Shown: piece by piece, positions 7,681 through 15,324 of the stretch
Numbering within the stretch: position 1 is the first letter of the stretch
How the letters are laid out: each line of letters opens with the position of its first letter
Origin: Nocardia pseudovaccinii NBRC 100343
GTDB lineage: Bacteria > Actinomycetota > Actinomycetes > Mycobacteriales > Mycobacteriaceae
Assembly: GCF_001613225.1 (NCBI RefSeq)
Contig: NZ_BDBY01000174.1
Span: 1 to 36,210, forward strand
Reading direction: 5' to 3'
Length of the DNA stretch: 36,210 nucleotides
Made by a program: the position numbers and the translations under genes
Notes under the pieces: model-generated
What the model saw: the letters and a program-made list of their open reading frames with translations, nothing else
The model's database searches: none
What the model was told of the DNA's origin: nothing

Positions 7681-8971
7681 GCGGGTAAGTCGCCCAACGC
7701 ATCTCGATCCCGTCCGCCATCTCACTAACGACCAGAAGTTCGCCTTCCAATCGCCCCTTGACGGCTCGAAACCGTCCAGGCCCTTCCTCCACGAAGAGGG
7801 TATCGCCGGAGATCGGGTCGGTCGCCAGACTCGCGTGCAGGCCGTCATGTTGCCATCGGAACACTGTTTCATCAGCCTCGGACCACCAGCTGCCGAGAAT
7901 CGGGAGAACCGCTTCAGGACAGCTAGGCGCTGGCCGCCATTCCTTAGCCGGCTCAGGGGGCTGGGCGGCGATCGCGGCTTCAACGATCTCGGCGGCGAGA
8001 TCAACGAGTTTGATTCCCCTCGTCGCGTTCGTCAACGCGGTCACGGCAACCCCGGTCGGGCGATGCACAAACAACGCTGATTGAAAGCCCGGCATCGCAC
8101 CCGTATGCCCGGCCAGAATGCGCTCGCCTCTGCGCTCCAGAATCAGGCCGAGACCCCAGCCACGCGTCCATGCCGCAGTGTCGACCATGACCTGCAAGGT
8201 ATGCATGTTGTCGACGATCTCGAGAGGAACGATATCGGGTTCGCCTCCGCCCAAAACGTGGGCCCAGCGAAGAAGATCGCTTGGGGTGGACCACATCTGG
8301 CCGCCGACACCAATCGCGGCCTGGTCCATCACCGGTTCACGGTGCACGGCATCGATGTACGGGTCGAGCCGATACCCGATCGCCGCGTTCGACGGTGGTG
8401 GTGTCCAGCTCGTGTGAGCGAGATCGAGCGGTACGAGCAGGGTCTGCTCGATCAGTGATTCGCACGATTGACCAGTGACCTGTTCGACGATCTGACCGAG
8501 GATGGCGTAGCCCAGATTGGAGTAGTGCCATCTCTGCCCCGGTTCGGCGACCATTTCGACGCGATCGAAGGACTCGCGCAGTTGAGCCGCCGACGGGCCT
8601 TTCATGGTCTCCCACATGTCCACGGGAGCTTCGCGCTGCAGGCCGCTGCTGTGCGACAACAGCATCCGTAGCGAGACACGCCCGAACGGTGAGGTTGGCA
8701 GGTAACGCGAGACCGTGGCATCAAGGTCCAGCTGGCCGCGATACGCCAGCAGCAACGTGACCGCCGCGGTGAACGTCTTGGTGACCGATCCGATCCGATA
8801 ACTGCACTCGCCAGTCGCTGGTATGTCGTGCTCCACGTCGGCATAACCGGTGGACGCGACCGCGAAGGGCATCCCGCCGACTCCGACCGCGAGAGTCAAA
8901 CTCGGTACCCGAGCCGCGCTCTGCGCGTGCTCGACGCGGATAGCCAGTTCGGTCTGGAAGTCGGTATCCAT
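7661..8971 (-). CDS. Serine hydrolase, beta-lactamase/class C fold
   Basis: Penicillin-binding-protein-like hydrolase of 436 residues. The active-site motifs are in order: Ser62-Val-Thr-Lys65 (SxxK), Tyr150-Ser-Asn152 (YxN) and His289-Thr-Gly291 (HTG, the KTG-box equivalent). Residues about 350-436 form an extra C-terminal beta-rich domain (ILGSWWSEADETVFRW, then GDTLFVEEGPGRFRAVKG), like the lipocalin-type tails of this esterase/peptidase branch. No signal peptide is visible, so it is probably cytoplasmic and acts on small esters or peptides rather than on beta-lactams. The ATG at 8971 is preceded by GGAGAGGGGC. A dyad at 9018-9043 lies upstream. Confidence 0.9.
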   Translation of the reverse strand: MDTDFQTELAIRVEHAQSAARVPSLTLAVGVGGMPFAVASTGYADVEHDIPATGECSYRIGSVTKTFTAAVTLLLAYRGQLDLDATVSRYLPTSPFGRVSLRMLLSHSSGLQREAPVDMWETMKGPSAAQLRESFDRVEMVAEPGQRWHYSNLGYAILGQIVEQVTGQSCESLIEQTLLVPLDLAHTSWTPPPSNAAIGYRLDPYIDAVHREPVMDQAAIGVGGQMWSTPSDLLRWAHVLGGGEPDIVPLEIVDNMHTLQVMVDTAAWTRGWGLGLILERRGERILAGHTGAMPGFQSALFVHRPTGVAVTALTNATRGIKLVDLAAEIVEAAIAAQPPEPAKEWRPAPSCPEAVLPILGSWWSEADETVFRWQHDGLHASLATDPISGDTLFVEEGPGRFRAVKGRLEGELLVVSEMADGIEMRWATYPLTRTPR

Positions 8972-9017
8972 GGCCCCTCTCCGTCATGACCAGCATCCCA
9001 CACCGAACAAGCACAGC

Positions 9018-9043
9018 CTGTAGACAGAATTCTTTGTCCACAG
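9018..9043. promoter_or_regulatory. Inverted repeat upstream of serine hydrolase
   Basis: CTGTAGACA at 9018-9026 and TGTCCACAG at 9035-9043 form 9-bp inverted arms with one mismatch around an 8-bp spacer containing GAATTC. The dyad lies 47-72 bases before the serine hydrolase ATG, in a locally AT-richer gap. It has the form of a dimeric repressor operator. The neighbouring XRE regulator is a possible ligand, but nothing in the sequence proves it. Confidence 0.45.
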
Positions 9044-9219
9044 CCAACCCCTTCCATGCGACATTTCCGCAGGCCAGGCTGAACTCAGCACCGAAAGACG
9101 CGGTTGGAACGTCATAGGCGCGACCACAAGAATCACACGGTCTCGACGCGAAGTGTCACAACCACGAGACCAGCGACAAGAGCAGTAGACGCGTCGCGGT
9201 CGGGTGCCCTGAGGAGACA

Positions 9220-9225
9220 GGGAGG
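9220..9225 (+). promoter_or_regulatory. Ribosome-binding site deciding a TTG start
   Basis: GGGAGG stands 7 bases before TTG at 9233. This strong site, together with the shadow-like composition of the longer frame upstream, fixes the start of the 94-residue gene. Confidence 0.6.
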
Positions 9226-9232
9226 CAATCCA

Positions 9233-9517
9233 TTGCGAAAAACGCAAGCGCCATACAACCGATGGCCGTACCTCATGCACGCTGACCTGCCGGGCGACAA
9301 AGCCATGTTCGCGGAGTTCGACCGGGTCGAGGTATCGGTGTTGCGAAACGGAGCAATCGTCGCATTGCCACCAGCACCCGATCGCTGCTCGATCCTCCGC
9401 CGCGTTATCGAAAGCCCGCGCACGTTCCGGCCGACCGGCCTCGGGTTTGTCGAGGTGATTCCGGCCTGTGCGAACGGGCAACAGCGACAGCCTGTGCGGG
9501 CGCTGTCCAATGCCTGA
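9233..9517 (+). CDS. Uncharacterised 94-residue protein
   Basis: Small basic protein starting at TTG with the ribosome site GGGAGG in front. The sequence reads RKTQAPYNRWPYLMHADLPG and then a strand-rich block EFDRVEVSVLRNGAIVALPP and a closing FRPTGLGFVEVIPA. It has no signal peptide, membrane helix or metal motif. Its last bases overlap the start of the next gene by 8. It opens a run of five short plus-strand genes. I do not recognise the family. Confidence 0.6.
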   Translation: MRKTQAPYNRWPYLMHADLPGDKAMFAEFDRVEVSVLRNGAIVALPPAPDRCSILRRVIESPRTFRPTGLGFVEVIPACANGQQRQPVRALSNA

Positions 9518-10040
9518 CCCGCACAGCGAGATGAGCTTCAGCGTCGATAATCCACTGCCACAACGTATTCCGTGCGATCTGGGCCTCAATCCATGGGAAT
9601 TGCCCTCGGTCGAACTGTACCAGCGCATCGTCACCGGCCTGCAACACATGAATGCCGCCACCGATCTTCCCTGCGTCGGGGTGTCGAGTCCTCCGACGCC
9701 GGGGAGCCAACCCACCAAGGATGACATGCACCGAGAAGAGTTGCGTAGCACTGAAACCCGCGATGGAAAGAAGGCTGCCCAGTGGCAACTGGCGAAGGGG
9801 TCGGTGCGGATTCGAAACTTCCAGATCAGGGATAACGCTTTCCCCGCCTACCGGTACCCCGACCAGCCGATGCCCTCGGCGCAGCCGGGCACGGTCTACT
9901 TCGATGACACCCAACCACCCGACTTGGTCCAAGTCCGGGAGTGGTTTCCCAAGCACGATGACCTGTGGAACGCGATCCGGGAGGAGCTGTGGCCCGCGCT
10001 GCTCAACACCGCGAACCTCCCGACCGATACGAACGGGTGA
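9510..10040 (+). CDS. Uncharacterised 176-residue protein
   Basis: Soluble protein beginning MPDPHSEMSFSVDN. The ATG at 9510 overlaps the previous stop, and an alternative ATG at 9531 would remove seven residues. A notable helix LNPWELPSVELYQRIVTGLQ is followed by a polar linker and a C-terminal part rich in Trp and Pro (VREWFPKHDDLWNAIREELW). No catalytic motif is evident. Seven bases separate it from the next gene, so the two are probably cotranscribed. I do not recognise the family. Confidence 0.62.
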   Translation: MPDPHSEMSFSVDNPLPQRIPCDLGLNPWELPSVELYQRIVTGLQHMNAATDLPCVGVSSPPTPGSQPTKDDMHREELRSTETRDGKKAAQWQLAKGSVRIRNFQIRDNAFPAYRYPDQPMPSAQPGTVYFDDTQPPDLVQVREWFPKHDDLWNAIREELWPALLNTANLPTDTNG

Positions 10041-10047
10041 GATCGGC

Positions 10048-10362
10048 ATGTCCGCGACGCCTGCTGTTTGGCAACAGCATGCTCACAACGAATCAATTAT
10101 TCAGTCGCTCAACACTTCACGCCAAGCCGTGCAATCCGCGAGTCGGCCAATCTACGACACCAACGTTCTCGCGCGGACCTTGCCGTGGACCGACCACAAC
10201 AACCCACACTGGCCGATGCAAAGCTACGATGCCGCTGTAATCGCCCGCGGCCTGCATCGGGATTGCCCGGCTATGACCTGCGCGACGCAGATCGCTGCCC
10301 ACATCAAGATCGGACAACACAAGCGCGCCCTTGATGGCAGCCGGAAACGGTGCCGCAGATGA
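10048..10362 (+). CDS. Uncharacterised 104-residue protein
   Basis: Small protein beginning MSATPAVWQQHAHNESIIQS from ATG 10048, just after the stop of the 176-residue gene. The longer frame upstream overlaps that gene and is rejected. The C-terminal half has two cysteines in CPAMTCATQIAAHI and ends in a basic tail, RKRCRR. It is too short to assign a domain, and the start lacks a strong ribosome site (GAGATC lies 3-8 bases upstream). Confidence 0.5.
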   Translation: MSATPAVWQQHAHNESIIQSLNTSRQAVQSASRPIYDTNVLARTLPWTDHNNPHWPMQSYDAAVIARGLHRDCPAMTCATQIAAHIKIGQHKRALDGSRKRCRR

Positions 10363-10539
10363 CGCAACCGACGCTGATTCGAAAGCCGTTGGAGTACATA
10401 CCCTTTCGGGCGGCAGCATAACCCAGGGCGCGCCGTGATTCGACAACCTTCACAGCCGTGATGAGCACCCGCATCGACACCGGTGATGGCTCGGCACGAC
10501 ACGATCCGCCACTGATATCCCGACTTCTAAGGAAACTCA

Positions 10540-10842
10540 ATGATCGAAAGAGTATCGAACTCTACTGAGCACCAACATAACTCGTTGCACGAACACCTCG
10601 ACAAGGCCGCGGATCTGGGATGGATATTGGTGGATGCCACCAATGCCAGCGCCACCCACACCATCCCCGGCCGACCCAACACCGTTCCGCGCGCCGCGGT
10701 CACGGTCCTGATCCTCGGCTCGCTCGCCGCCTACATAATGCTCGCGATCGCGCGACGCCCGGCCACCGTCCACGTCGCCGTCGACGAGACGGGAAGAAGA
10801 ACCATTCGCTATCATAGCGGCCTGCGCTGGCCGTGGCGGTAG
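10540..10842 (+). CDS. Single-pass membrane protein, unknown function
   Basis: Protein of 100 residues with an AAGGAA ribosome site before ATG 10540. The polar N-terminal half is followed by one hydrophobic helix at about residues 51-71 (PRAAVTVLILGSLAAYIMLA) and a basic, Arg-rich tail ending SGLRWPWR. There is no cleavable signal. By the positive-inside rule the C terminus is probably cytoplasmic. A 177-base gap separates it from the gene before. The function is unknown. Confidence 0.65.
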   Translation: MIERVSNSTEHQHNSLHEHLDKAADLGWILVDATNASATHTIPGRPNTVPRAAVTVLILGSLAAYIMLAIARRPATVHVAVDETGRRTIRYHSGLRWPWR

Positions 10843-10926
10843 CCCGATGCACCACGACTCGACCAGCGACGTGATACCAAAACAGTGCGCACACAATCGA
10901 TTCGACACGAAAATCGGTGCGCCGCA

Positions 10927-11457
10927 ATGACAACCGAACCCACCGCGATCCGTCTGACCCACGCTGAGCTGCACTCCGACCCCTGGGAGCGTTGGCTCCG
11001 AACACGCCAGTGGCATCTCGAAACCTTCTTCTCCCAAGACGTCCCCGAGATGCCATCGCACATATACAGCCTCGACGGCCTTCGGCGAGCAGAACAACTC
11101 CTACTCAGACGACTGCCCACCATCGACAGCATTCCGCTCGGCGATTGGGTCATCGACCGCGCCGGAATCTATCTCGGGACAGTCCTCGAGCGGAACTTCC
11201 CCGTTCGCTGGACCAATAGAACACCACCGAAGCGCGATCGCTGGGCGATCGGCACCTACCGCGTGACTCCCCAGCTGGTCTTCGAATCCAATCAACAGGT
11301 CATCGACCTCAACTACCAGGTGGCATTCGCGCTGGCACAGCGCTCAGGTACCCACTGGCAGAAAATCTACGAGCACGCCGCAGCAAACCTGGCGTCGCAT
11401 GCCCGTAGGCAGGGCAACCCCGTACCAACGCCACCTGTTTGGCGAACCGCGTCGTGA
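10927..11457 (+). CDS. Uncharacterised 176-residue protein
   Basis: Soluble protein beginning MTTEPTAIRLTHAELHSDPW from ATG 10927; a GTG at 10885 could add 14 residues. The middle section, LDGLRRAEQLLLRRLPTIDS then DWVIDRAGIYLGTVLERNFP, has the spacing of cytoplasmic helix-strand proteins in which a Gly-rich helix precedes a Trp (YLGTVLERNFPVRW). That pattern also occurs in some immunity-like families, but the match is too weak to use. It ends 37 bases before the convergent MBL gene. Confidence 0.62.
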   Translation: MTTEPTAIRLTHAELHSDPWERWLRTRQWHLETFFSQDVPEMPSHIYSLDGLRRAEQLLLRRLPTIDSIPLGDWVIDRAGIYLGTVLERNFPVRWTNRTPPKRDRWAIGTYRVTPQLVFESNQQVIDLNYQVAFALAQRSGTHWQKIYEHAAANLASHARRQGNPVPTPPVWRTAS

Positions 11458-11494
11458 CATGGCGCGATATCGTCGAATTGCGTTGGGTGCGTGG

Positions 11495-12358
11495 CTATTC
11501 GGGCCACCACATCCGTTGGCCGCCGCCGTTGGCGGCAACACGTCCGAATTGGACGTCGGCGAAGTGCAATCCGAATCCCAGGGTGTCGGGGGCGCTGAGC
11601 TGATCGAGCAAGCGACGGCTGGTCGCCACTGATGCAGTGGGGTCGTCATCGACGGCAGCGACCAGCTCGGGATGGCTGATCTGAAGTGGGGTTTGCATGG
11701 CGTCGCCGAACACGATCAGCCGGTGACCAGGTGAAGTGATGTCATAGGCGAGGTGGCCGAGGCTGTGTCCGGGGGTAGCGAGAGCGTGCACGCCCGGGAA
11801 GATCTCCTCACCATCGGCGATGGTGTGCACTTGGGCCGCGAATACGTCGAGCATCTCCGGACTGATTCCGTCGGCACCGGCCAGGTCGCGGCGATCCCAT
11901 TCGGTGTCCCCGATCAGGACAGGAATGTCGGCGAACGGGCTGACGGTCGTTGCGGACATGCTCTGCCACAGCCAGCCGATGTGATCCAGGTGGAGGTGGG
12001 TGATCCCGATCAACTCGACATCGGCCAGCGTCTTGCCCGCGGCCACGAGGCTGTCGAGCAGTTGCCCGCCACGCATCCGCCCGAACGGAGTTGGTACTGC
12101 CAGTGGTCCGAAGCCGGCGTCGATGATCATGGCTCGGCTCCCGTGTTCGATCAGCAGCGCGCCGATGCTGGCGACCAGGAATCCGTCTGGGTTGATCAGA
12201 TGAGCATGCTCGGCCAGGAGCCGGTCGTCGGATCCTGGCAGCCACGCGCGTGGGTCGAGCAGCGCTACCCCGTCGGGTAGATAGGTGATGCGGTGATCGC
12301 CGAGCTGTCGACGGTGGGTTGTCGCGGGACGGGTGAAGTGGTCCAGGCTTACTGTCAT
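11495..12358 (-). CDS. MBL-fold metallo-hydrolase
   Basis: Metallo-beta-lactamase-superfamily enzyme of 287 residues. The zinc site is complete: HLHLDH at residues 121-126, His198 in TPGHSLGH, Asp219 in VFGDAM and a candidate final ligand His229 in ISHPE. The layout resembles lactonase or quorum-quenching-type members, but the substrate is not determined. ATG 12358 is preceded by GAGAGGAA at good spacing; the frame upstream is discarded as Arg/Pro-rich shadow. It sits between the unknown plus-strand cluster and the end of the conjugation operon, with a 235-base gap from the latter. Confidence 0.92.
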   Translation of the reverse strand: MTVSLDHFTRPATTHRRQLGDHRITYLPDGVALLDPRAWLPGSDDRLLAEHAHLINPDGFLVASIGALLIEHGSRAMIIDAGFGPLAVPTPFGRMRGGQLLDSLVAAGKTLADVELIGITHLHLDHIGWLWQSMSATTVSPFADIPVLIGDTEWDRRDLAGADGISPEMLDVFAAQVHTIADGEEIFPGVHALATPGHSLGHLAYDITSPGHRLIVFGDAMQTPLQISHPELVAAVDDDPTASVATSRRLLDQLSAPDTLGFGLHFADVQFGRVAANGGGQRMWWPE

Positions 12359-12593
12359 GGTGGGTGTTCCTCTCGTATGGGTATGGGACGGGCGCGGGAG
12401 CTGCACGACGCCAAGGAGAACGCGGGGTTTGGGACGGCGTTGGTCGCGACGGCCCGGCGGCCGTGTCATGGCGTGAGCGGGCCGGTTCTCGTGGCCGTTG
12501 AACGCTCGGCTGCGACGACAGCGGCGGTGCCGATGTTCGATCGATACATGTCGCCTCGGTCTGAAAGTTGTTGGTGGCAGCGGCTATCGACGG

Positions 12594-13538
12594 CTATGGG
12601 TCGGGTCCGGCGTCCTGGTACGAGTCGGTGGCGATGGAATCACCACCGTGGAGCTCGGCTGAGGCGTCCCATTCGTGCGCGGTACTGGGTATCGCGACGG
12701 TGACCGCTGTCTCGATCTCAGGTCCGGTGTCGGAGTCGTTGATGGCTGCCACGTTGAGGCTCTGGCGAGCGCGTTCGATCAACGCTCGGGGTGTCGGGGG
12801 TTGTACTGCGTTGGCTGCCGCAGTGTCGGTGTCGCGATCTGCGTTGCGCAGACTCTTCAGTGAGCGCCGCGCGTTCGCGGCGATGGTGGGGGTGGTATAG
12901 GTGCGCCAGAGATCGTGCAGGTCGTCGAGGCTGTAGTGCTGGTAGGTCTCGACGCGTTGATCAACATCACCGGCGGCTGCGTTGAATACACGACCGCGCA
13001 CGTTGCGGCTCATGCCGATCGAGGTGGCGGTCGCGGCGGCACGTGTCCACAGGGCCGCCATGTTGCGTCGAAGCTGTTCGGCGGCAGCAGGTTCCGGTTC
13101 GGCGGCGCCATTGGCCGCGAGTCGAAGCTCACGAACGACAGTGATAGCGGCCATATCGGCGAGCTGTCGGGTGTCCTGGACTACCCGTGTGGTGTTTCGG
13201 CGCCGGGTCCGCGGGAGCGTTGGGGGCAGCAGTAGTTCTTCGGTCCAGGGCCGGCCCGATCGCCCGACGGTCCGAGCTTGGTCGACCCAGCTCGCGGGCA
13301 TTCCGTATGCGCGGGCGTGGATCTCGCTCAGTTCGCGCTCGCGGTCGACCTCAATGATATGTTCGAACAGCTGGGTAACCTGCACCGAGCCCGGCGTGGT
13401 CTCGGATACGGCCTGATGCAGCCGCGCACTGAGGGCGGACAGCTGGTGGATCTGGCCTAGGAGCGCGGCCTGTTCGGGTGCGATGTCGCGGACCCGCAGC
13501 GGCGAGTTCGGGCCGGTCACAGTCCGGTCTCCTGCCAT
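12594..13538 (-). CDS. Conjugation-locus paralogue A, unknown function
   Basis: Protein of 314 residues, one of five related proteins in this locus. N-terminal helices (LLGQIHQLSALSARLHQAV) lead to a YGMPASWVDQARTVG motif (78-92), a LADMAAITVVRELR helix, RRNMAALWTRA (157-167), LHDLWRTYTT (207-216) and a PPTP motif before an acidic tail. Paralogue D has NMAALWTRA and WRTYT at almost the same residue numbers. There is no signal peptide or membrane helix, so it is probably cytoplasmic. It overlaps the end of paralogue B by 22 bases. It may be structural or bind other transfer proteins; no enzymatic motif is seen. Confidence 0.82.
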   Translation of the reverse strand: MAGDRTVTGPNSPLRVRDIAPEQAALLGQIHQLSALSARLHQAVSETTPGSVQVTQLFEHIIEVDRERELSEIHARAYGMPASWVDQARTVGRSGRPWTEELLLPPTLPRTRRRNTTRVVQDTRQLADMAAITVVRELRLAANGAAEPEPAAAEQLRRNMAALWTRAAATATSIGMSRNVRGRVFNAAAGDVDQRVETYQHYSLDDLHDLWRTYTTPTIAANARRSLKSLRNADRDTDTAAANAVQPPTPRALIERARQSLNVAAINDSDTGPEIETAVTVAIPSTAHEWDASAELHGGDSIATDSYQDAGPDP

Positions 13539-14449
13539 ACTAATGCCGCAGAAGGTCTTTCATTCGGTGCGAGGTCGCCGCTCCAGGCTTCCGCGCCCGC
13601 TGAATCACTGAATGACGGTGCGTCCATGCCTGTTTCGGCATCGCCGCCGTAGGTGAGGTTCGCGGCACCGATCGCGGCCTCGACGTCTGCGCCGGGTGCG
13701 GCCGCCGACAGGAACAGCGGTGTCGGCGGTGTGAGCGCGGCACCGATCGCAGGCTTCAACGCTTCGTGGGACGGCAGTGCTACTGCCTTGTCTATCGCGA
13801 TCCCAGCGGCGGACAGCACGCGGGCCTGCAGATTCAAGGCAGTGGTGTCGGCATGTGCGGCGTCCCGCCAGCGATGCGCGAGACCCTCGACCGGAATGCC
13901 GTCGAGCATCGCCACCCCGGTGGCCACCCAGTCCACTTCGGCGCCCCACAACTGTTGGGCCTGTTCAGCATTCACCCCGAGCAGGTTCGCCACGCCCGTG
14001 GTTCTGGCGCGTAATGTTTGCAGATTGTGATCGAACCCAGCGGTGGTCGATACGTCCTCGGCTCTTGCTGCGATCGGTCCGTAGGCCGCGGCAAGGGCGG
14101 TCCATTCGCACAGGCGCTGCACGTGCGTATCGAGGCTGCCCAGGATCTCGTCCCATTTCAACGGTTCGAGCGTGCGTAGATACAGGTCAGGGTTCCAGGG
14201 CACTGTTCGGTCGCCCCGCTCGCGGACGTGATCGATCCATGCCGGCGGCACCCCACCGGCGAGTGCGGCATTGGTCAACGCTTCACGCCGGATCGCGCGA
14301 TGGTAAAAGACCTCGTACCAGGACGGCGGCGGGCGTTGCCCACTGTGCTGCTGGTGACGTGTTGCCTCGGCGAGCATGCTGGCGAGAGTCACCGACTGGT
14401 TCTGCAGGGACTTCAGCACCTGCACCTGAGCGCGCGTCGGCGTGATCAT
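13517..14449 (-). CDS. Conjugation-locus paralogue B, unknown function
   Basis: Protein of 310 residues, the most divergent of the main family. It starts MITPTRAQVQVLKSLQNQ, closely like paralogue E (MVTPTPLQAHLLKAVQNLA). The GGVPPAWIDHVRERGDRTVPW motif is at about residues 65-85, a WTALAAAYGP helix follows, then LWGAEVDWVATG and a PPTP-containing tail. The RNMAALWTRA block has degenerated. The start overlaps the DUF4913 stop by 4 bases (ATGA). Acidic C terminus, no membrane segment. The function is unknown. Confidence 0.8.
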   Translation of the reverse strand: MITPTRAQVQVLKSLQNQSVTLASMLAEATRHQQHSGQRPPPSWYEVFYHRAIRREALTNAALAGGVPPAWIDHVRERGDRTVPWNPDLYLRTLEPLKWDEILGSLDTHVQRLCEWTALAAAYGPIAARAEDVSTTAGFDHNLQTLRARTTGVANLLGVNAEQAQQLWGAEVDWVATGVAMLDGIPVEGLAHRWRDAAHADTTALNLQARVLSAAGIAIDKAVALPSHEALKPAIGAALTPPTPLFLSAAAPGADVEAAIGAANLTYGGDAETGMDAPSFSDSAGAEAWSGDLAPNERPSAALVWQETGL

Positions 14450-15324
14450 GATCCAAGCCCTCCTGCCGCACCATTTGCCACGAAGGCTCGGAAGTCAGGC
14501 CCGAAGCCGAGGTGCTCGATCGCGGTCTTCGCACCGGTAGCGCCGAACCACGCGGTGGGTATCGGTTCGGCGGGCAATCCGGGGATGTCGAGGTGCTGGT
14601 CGGGGGTGCAGCGGTGCAGGGGGCCGTTGGCGGCGTCGAGGATGTAGCGCATGTGGGGGTCGATGTGGCGTACGAAAAGCCCGCTCATCGCGGACTTGTC
14701 CTCAGCCAGGCGCGCTGCTTCGAAGACCGCATGTATCCCGGCGAATCGGACCACGACTGCTTGGTGGCGCCACCATTGTCGGCACCAACTGTACTGGCCT
14801 TCGCGGTTGGCGCCCGTGATGCGCACCGCGGTGACCGGCAGCAGCCAGTTCTGCACGAACAGGCTGTAGTGGGCGAACCGTGGCGGCGGCTTGGTCGGCT
14901 CCTGCTTCTGGTTCTCGGGCGCGGTATTGGGCGGGCGGTTCGCGGAGGTGAACCATCCCGCTGGGACGGGGTCGAACGGCAGGGACGGCGTGGCGAGGTG
15001 GGTGGTGCGCGTGCACCGGTGCAGGGGCCCGTTGGCCGCGTCGAGGATGACCTTGAAGTGGGCGTCGAGGTGTGAGAGCAGGAACGTGCTCAGGCTGTTG
15101 CCGGTCCGTGCGCGACGTTGGGCCTCGAATGCCGCGTGCAGGTGGGCGATTCGCACCGCGACGCCGCGGTGGGCCCACCACTTGCAACACCAGGTGTAAG
15201 TGTTCTCCCGAGATGCTTCGGACAACCGGACGTTGATCGTGGGCAGCAGCCACTTTGCGGTGAACTCGCTGAAATGCTGGTACATCGGCGGCTTCTTGCC
15301 CGCCGCCGCAGTGGGCGCGTTCAT
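14446..15324 (-). CDS. Tandemly duplicated DUF4913 protein
   Basis: Protein of 292 residues made of two copies of a DUF4913-type domain, at about residues 15-110 and 152-245. Each copy has a helix ending KWLLP or NWLLP, then YTWCCKWWAHR or YSWCRQWWRHQ, an FEAQR/FEAAR helix, an HLDAH or HIDPH motif and the same 13-residue closing block beginning ILDAANG. The linker is proline-rich. Single-domain relatives are common in actinobacterial phages and conjugative elements; their role is not established. The start overlaps the VirD4-like stop as ATGA, which suggests it acts with the coupling protein. The duplication is also visible at the DNA level. Confidence 0.85.
   Translation of the reverse strand: MNAPTAAAGKKPPMYQHFSEFTAKWLLPTINVRLSEASRENTYTWCCKWWAHRGVAVRIAHLHAAFEAQRRARTGNSLSTFLLSHLDAHFKVILDAANGPLHRCTRTTHLATPSLPFDPVPAGWFTSANRPPNTAPENQKQEPTKPPPRFAHYSLFVQNWLLPVTAVRITGANREGQYSWCRQWWRHQAVVVRFAGIHAVFEAARLAEDKSAMSGLFVRHIDPHMRYILDAANGPLHRCTPDQHLDIPGLPAEPIPTAWFGATGAKTAIEHLGFGPDFRAFVANGAAGGLGS
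14612..14644 (+). repeat. DNA-level duplicate, copy 2 of DUF4913 domain end
   Basis: A 33-base segment here matches 15017-15049 with only two substitutions, both at third codon positions. The 405-base offset equals 135 codons, the exact period of the internal protein duplication. This suggests a duplication under purifying selection or one evened out by gene conversion. Confidence 0.7.
15017..15049 (+). repeat. DNA-level duplicate, copy 1 of DUF4913 domain end
   Basis: Partner of the segment at 14612-14644 (31 of 33 bases identical, direct orientation). It encodes the ILDAANGPLHR block of the first DUF4913 domain. Confidence 0.7.

Noticed and set aside
10537..11097. Minus-strand open frame of 186 codons opposite the small membrane protein
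   Set aside because: The plus-strand genes have good starts (AAGGAA before 10540) and a convincing membrane helix. The minus frame is irregular and has no ribosome site.
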